In this document: positions 61,195-64,000 of the stretch, piece by piece
Position numbering within the stretch: position 1 is the first letter of the stretch
Layout: each line of letters begins with the position of its first letter
NCBI RefSeq assembly: GCF_000817735.3
Contig: NZ_JTJC03000003.1
Coordinates: 620,001-684,000, forward strand
DNA length: 64,000 bases
Reading direction: 5' to 3'
Source: Scytonema millei VB511283
GTDB lineage: Bacteria; Cyanobacteriota; Cyanobacteriia; Cyanobacteriales; Chroococcidiopsidaceae
The notes under the pieces: model-generated
What the model was told of the DNA's origin: nothing
The model's input: the letters and a program-made list of their open reading frames with translations, nothing else
Database searches by the model: none
Program-made: the position numbers and the translations under genes

Positions 61195-61719
61195 ATGTTA
61201 ATCGGATTCGTAATTGCTGTTTTAGGACTAAGTTCGCCATTAAATTATTATCAAAATAATTTATCTTTACCATCAAATAGCCAAACAATTAAACCTATGA
61301 ATTATTCAAGCAGCTATTCGTATTCTCATACTGTTGCTAGTACTTATAGTCAATCTTCTAGTCAATCATCTACTCAGTCATCTACGCAGTCATCGCAGCA
61401 ACAAACAACTGGAATCAGTTTGAATGCAACCGCACTGCGATCGCCTCACATTTTATCAGTTGCGATCGCCGGAGATACTCGTCTAACCGGAAAAGTCATG
61501 GTAGATGGGGTAGAAGTGAAAAAATTACACGCAAGTCAAACAAGCTTCAATTTAGTGCCTTATTTAACAAAGGGAGACAACAAAGTTGAAATTGTTGGCG
61601 AGTATCGACCAGTTTCCTCTAAAGTGGCGATTAAACTTTCTGGACCAGGGACACAAATATCACAGCAAGTCAGTGGCAACGGTAAATTAAGACAAACGCT
61701 CATTATTACCGTTCGTTAA
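61195..61719 (+). CDS. Exported or anchored Ser-rich protein with beta-sandwich C-terminus
   Basis: 174 residues. The first 15 residues are hydrophobic (a short signal or anchor). Residues 38-72 form a Ser/Gln/Thr tract (SYSYSHTVASTYSQSSSQSS). Residues 80-174 look like an Ig-like fold (ILSVAIAGDTRLTGKVMVDGVEVKK, YLTKGDNKVEIVGEY, VAIKLSGPGTQISQQVSG). It lies directly before a Ser/Thr kinase gene, which could make the Ser-rich region a substrate, but this is speculation. A good terminator follows. Confidence 0.65.
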   Translation: MLIGFVIAVLGLSSPLNYYQNNLSLPSNSQTIKPMNYSSSYSYSHTVASTYSQSSSQSSTQSSTQSSQQQTTGISLNATALRSPHILSVAIAGDTRLTGKVMVDGVEVKKLHASQTSFNLVPYLTKGDNKVEIVGEYRPVSSKVAIKLSGPGTQISQQVSGNGKLRQTLIITVR

Positions 61720-61761
61720 GCTTTTTCAAAAACCTCTGATTTATTTGTGAATAATTAAGTT

Positions 61762-61786
61762 ATAGGGTAAGCAATGCTTACCCTAT
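61762..61786 (+). terminator. Rho-independent terminator
   Basis: ATAGGGTAAGC-AAT-GCTTACCCTAT, perfect 11-base stem with a 3-base loop and TTTT directly after it. It lies 43 bases past the stop of the Ser-rich gene. Confidence 0.7.
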
Positions 61787-61901
61787 TTTAGATTTGGTCT
61801 TGCATAACCATTCTACTTCGCTCCTAACTAATAATAAGAGTAGATAGGATGATAACTTTATACCCACCTCTCCCTCCCTTTTGTCCGAGGAAAGGATCGC
61901 T

Positions 61902-63260
61902 ATGGCTGACGGTAACAATAATAACGCCAATTTTTTAAAAATCGTTTATACCAAAGTCACAACCAACGGTCAAACTGAGTTAGTGCCACTCAAGCTCTAT
62001 TCAGAAGTGCCGATTGAAGAAATTGCCTTGCCTGAAGTTAAAACTCCAACCGCAAATACGGCAACGGGAATGTTAATCGCTAATCGTTATTTGCTACATC
62101 GAGTTTTAGGACAAGGAGGGTTTGGACGGACATACCTAGCCTACGACCAACATTGCTTTAATAAGTTTTGTGTTTTAAAAGAATTTTTACCAGATTCAAT
62201 TGCGACACATTGTTTGCAAAAATCTCGCGATTTGTTTGAGCGAGAAGCAAGAATATTATATCAAATTTCTCATTATCAAATTCCTAAATTTTTAGCGTGT
62301 TTTGAAGATAACGGACGATTATTTTTAGTCCAAGAATATGTTGATGGGAAAAATTATTCTCATATTTTACGAGACCGTTTACTAAAAACTGGACAAGCCT
62401 TTTCTGAAGCAGAAATAGTGCAATGGCTTCAGCATTTATTACCTGTATTAGATTATATTCATCAACACGGAATTATTCACCGCGATATTTCTCCCGATAA
62501 TATCATCTTTGATGGGGAGAAGAATTTACCCGTATTAATTGATTTCGGCGTAGGTAAGCAGGGAGTAGAAGCAGCTGGTAATATGGCTGCTAATAACTCC
62601 GAGCAAGCCTATATTAACTATAAATCTATGGTGGGTAAAGTTGGTTACGCACCACACGAACAGATTCGCATGGGACACTGTTCTCCTAGTAGCGACCTCT
62701 ATGCTTTGGGCGTGACTGCAATTGTTTTATTAACAGGTAAAGCACCCCATGAATTACTCGATCGCTATTCTTTAGAGTGGCTCTGGCAAGATTATAAACC
62801 CGTCAGTCACGGCTTGACTCAAATTCTGAATAAAATGCTTGCCGACAGACCGCGAGAGCGCTATCAATCGGCAATGGAGGTACTTTCAGTAATGGGTGGA
62901 GCGCGATCGCAGCCTACTGTAATTAATCCACCAGGGACGGGATTTCTACCGCAATCGCCACAAACACCTGTATTTCCCAGCCAACAACAGGCTTCTTTTT
63001 ATCCGCAGACTACAGGTATTCCATCACAACCACCACAAGTCACTCCTCCTCCAATCGAGCAACGTTCCTCACTGCATCCTGAATTCGTGAAACTTTGCCA
63101 TCAAGAACTAACTAATTTTGTGGGACCAATTGCGAGTTTTCTAATTCGAGAAACTTTAACTCAAAATCCTAGTATATCGGCTCATATGCTAGTAGAAACT
63201 TTAGCCGAAAAAATTCCCAATCCCCAACAGGCGATCGCGTTTCGTCGTCGTTTGTACTAG
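61902..63260 (+). CDS. Ser/Thr protein kinase
   Basis: 452 residues from the ATG at 61902, chosen because GAGGAAAGG lies before it; a TTG seven codons earlier is possible. Kinase domain about 60-330: glycine loop LGQGGFGRTYLA, Lys in CVLKEF, catalytic loop HRDISPDNIIF, DFGVGKQ, and APHEQIRMGHCSPSSDLYALG. A Pro/Gln-rich linker (about 345-395) leads to a helical C-terminal module (HPEFVKLCHQELTNFVGPIASFLIRE, then AHMLVETLAEKIPNPQQA). This is an effector-associated domain seen at the C-terminus of some cyanobacterial kinases. No membrane helix. Confidence 0.9.
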   Translation: MADGNNNNANFLKIVYTKVTTNGQTELVPLKLYSEVPIEEIALPEVKTPTANTATGMLIANRYLLHRVLGQGGFGRTYLAYDQHCFNKFCVLKEFLPDSIATHCLQKSRDLFEREARILYQISHYQIPKFLACFEDNGRLFLVQEYVDGKNYSHILRDRLLKTGQAFSEAEIVQWLQHLLPVLDYIHQHGIIHRDISPDNIIFDGEKNLPVLIDFGVGKQGVEAAGNMAANNSEQAYINYKSMVGKVGYAPHEQIRMGHCSPSSDLYALGVTAIVLLTGKAPHELLDRYSLEWLWQDYKPVSHGLTQILNKMLADRPRERYQSAMEVLSVMGGARSQPTVINPPGTGFLPQSPQTPVFPSQQQASFYPQTTGIPSQPPQVTPPPIEQRSSLHPEFVKLCHQELTNFVGPIASFLIRETLTQNPSISAHMLVETLAEKIPNPQQAIAFRRRLY

Positions 63261-63275
63261 ATTTAAGTACATCCT

Positions 63276-63305
63276 CGTAGGGTGCGTTGGATAACGCACC
63301 CTACG
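63276..63305. terminator. Strong hairpin after the kinase gene
   Basis: CGTAGGGTGCGTT-GGAT-AACGCACCCTACG, perfect 13-base stem, followed by AACTTTTC. It can act as terminator. Its sequence is also a widespread cyanobacterial dispersed palindrome. Confidence 0.6.
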
Positions 63306-63424
63306 AACTTTTCTGGTATTGGTGTAGCGATCGCGCGATCGATAGTAACTTGACAGATAGCGATCGCCCCCTGTAGTAGTGCTGTAGTAGTGCTATTGTT
63401 TTACCCCTACTTTGCAGCACAGTC

Positions 63425-63895
63425 ATGACAATCGAACAACTATTCAATGGTGCAAATATCTTCGTTGTACCCTTTTGGGTATTAATAATTCTGCTGCCGA
63501 ATTGGGTCGTAACCAGAAAAATCATGGAATCTTACTTACCATTTGTCGCCCTAGCAGCGTTATATGGCTTTTTCTTCGTTAACAGTCTCACCGCTGAAAA
63601 CGCCCAAGCTTTATCCAATCCTCAATTAAAACTAGCAGATCTGGCTCAAATCTTTGCCGATCCAAAAGTCATGGCGACGGGATGGACTCATTATCTCGTC
63701 ATGGATTTATTTGTCGGACGTTGGATTTACTGGGAAGGACAGCGCACCGGAGTTTGGACAATCCACTCTTTAGCCTTGTGTTTGTTTGCAGGTCCTTTAG
63801 GCTTACTCTCCCACATCCTCACTAGCACCATCAGCCAAAAGTTTTTTACTCGTACCGAAGAGGCTAAAGTAGAAACTGCTACCCCCTATAGCTAA
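63425..63895 (+). CDS. ABA4-like (DUF4281) membrane protein
   Basis: 156 residues with about four membrane helices. The family pattern is FNGANIFVVPFWVLIILLPNW, then TGWTHYLVMDLFVGRWIYWEGQRTGVW and LCLFAGPLGLLSHIL. Plant ABA4 is needed for neoxanthin formation; the role in cyanobacteria is not settled but is probably linked to carotenoids at membranes. A single gene with repeats downstream. Confidence 0.88.
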   Translation: MTIEQLFNGANIFVVPFWVLIILLPNWVVTRKIMESYLPFVALAALYGFFFVNSLTAENAQALSNPQLKLADLAQIFADPKVMATGWTHYLVMDLFVGRWIYWEGQRTGVWTIHSLALCLFAGPLGLLSHILTSTISQKFFTRTEEAKVETATPYS

Positions 63896-63990
63896 ATTGG
63901 TAATGGGTAATGAGTAATTGGTAGTTGGTAGTTGGCTAGACTGATATCTGATAACTGATAACTGATAACTGATAACTGAAGCAAGAAAGA
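63896..63990. repeat. STRR arrays (GGTAATG, GGTAGTT and TAACTGA types)
   Basis: GGTAATG/GAGTAAT and GGTAGTT units are followed by four TAACTGA heptamers (63949-63978) near the window end. Confidence 0.85.
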
Positions 63991-64000
63991 ATTACACCCT

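Overview
The window comes from a cyanobacterium. The octamer GCGATCGC (HIP1) is very frequent. The gene content is cyanobacterial: a CO2-hydration (Chp/Cup) protein, SbtA/SbtB, phytol kinase, DUF1822, an ABA4-like protein, and Uma2. The spacers are full of short tandem heptamer repeats (STRR-like families such as TAACTGA, TTACGAC, TAGCCAC, GGGAGCA, CCTACAC). This fits a large-genome cyanobacterium of the Nostocales or Chroococcidiopsidales kind; I cannot fix the genus. No rRNA, tRNA or CRISPR array was seen.

Layout. 0-6 kb: an inorganic-carbon neighbourhood (chpX/cupB-like, Tat-exported beta-carbonic anhydrase, sbtB-sbtA). It is interrupted by a MntA/HepT toxin-antitoxin pair bracketed by a duplicated cupB 3' end, and by what looks like a fragment of an integron cassette array (attC-like sites and a nonsense-broken acetyltransferase). 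6-10 kb: Uma2 nuclease, cobU and ribonuclease Z. 11-15 kb: two odd fusions, a FlaA1/CapD-type sugar epimerase joined to a degenerate EAL domain, and an FHA protein joined to a methylglyoxal-synthase-like domain without key catalytic residues. 15-22 kb: exporter, SDR, a broken RelE toxin with antitoxin, flippase, XRE-cupin regulator, NDH-2, phytol kinase, yidD. 22-27 kb: Ser/Thr kinase, WD40 propeller, VanX-like dipeptidase. 27-34.6 kb: surface-glycan genes on the minus strand (one polytopic membrane protein, three GT39 enzymes, WecG/TagA). 34.8-37.8 kb: uvrA carrying a repeat inside its coding sequence. 38-44 kb: a self-contained alternative Hsp70 set (TPR protein, J-like protein, GrpE, short DnaK, zinc-ribbon TPR protein). 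44-46 kb: ABC permease and 2-hydroxyacid dehydrogenase. 46-52.4 kb: a chaperone-usher-type surface system whose usher-like gene is split by an IS982 element. 52.5-56 kb: EVE protein, DUF1822 with a sigma factor, Mo-nitrogenase C-terminal-type protein. 56-61.7 kb: FecR-like protein and a cluster of small exported Q/N/S-rich proteins with curlin-like motifs. 61.9-64 kb: a second Ser/Thr kinase and an ABA4-like membrane protein.

The main themes are carbon concentration, cell-surface construction (glycans, chaperone-usher fibres, possible amyloid-like secreted proteins) and protein quality control. Repeats have shaped many genes: several start codons, C-termini and one internal stretch are made of spacer-repeat sequence. 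Several starts differ from the longest possible reading frame; the reason is given in each entry.
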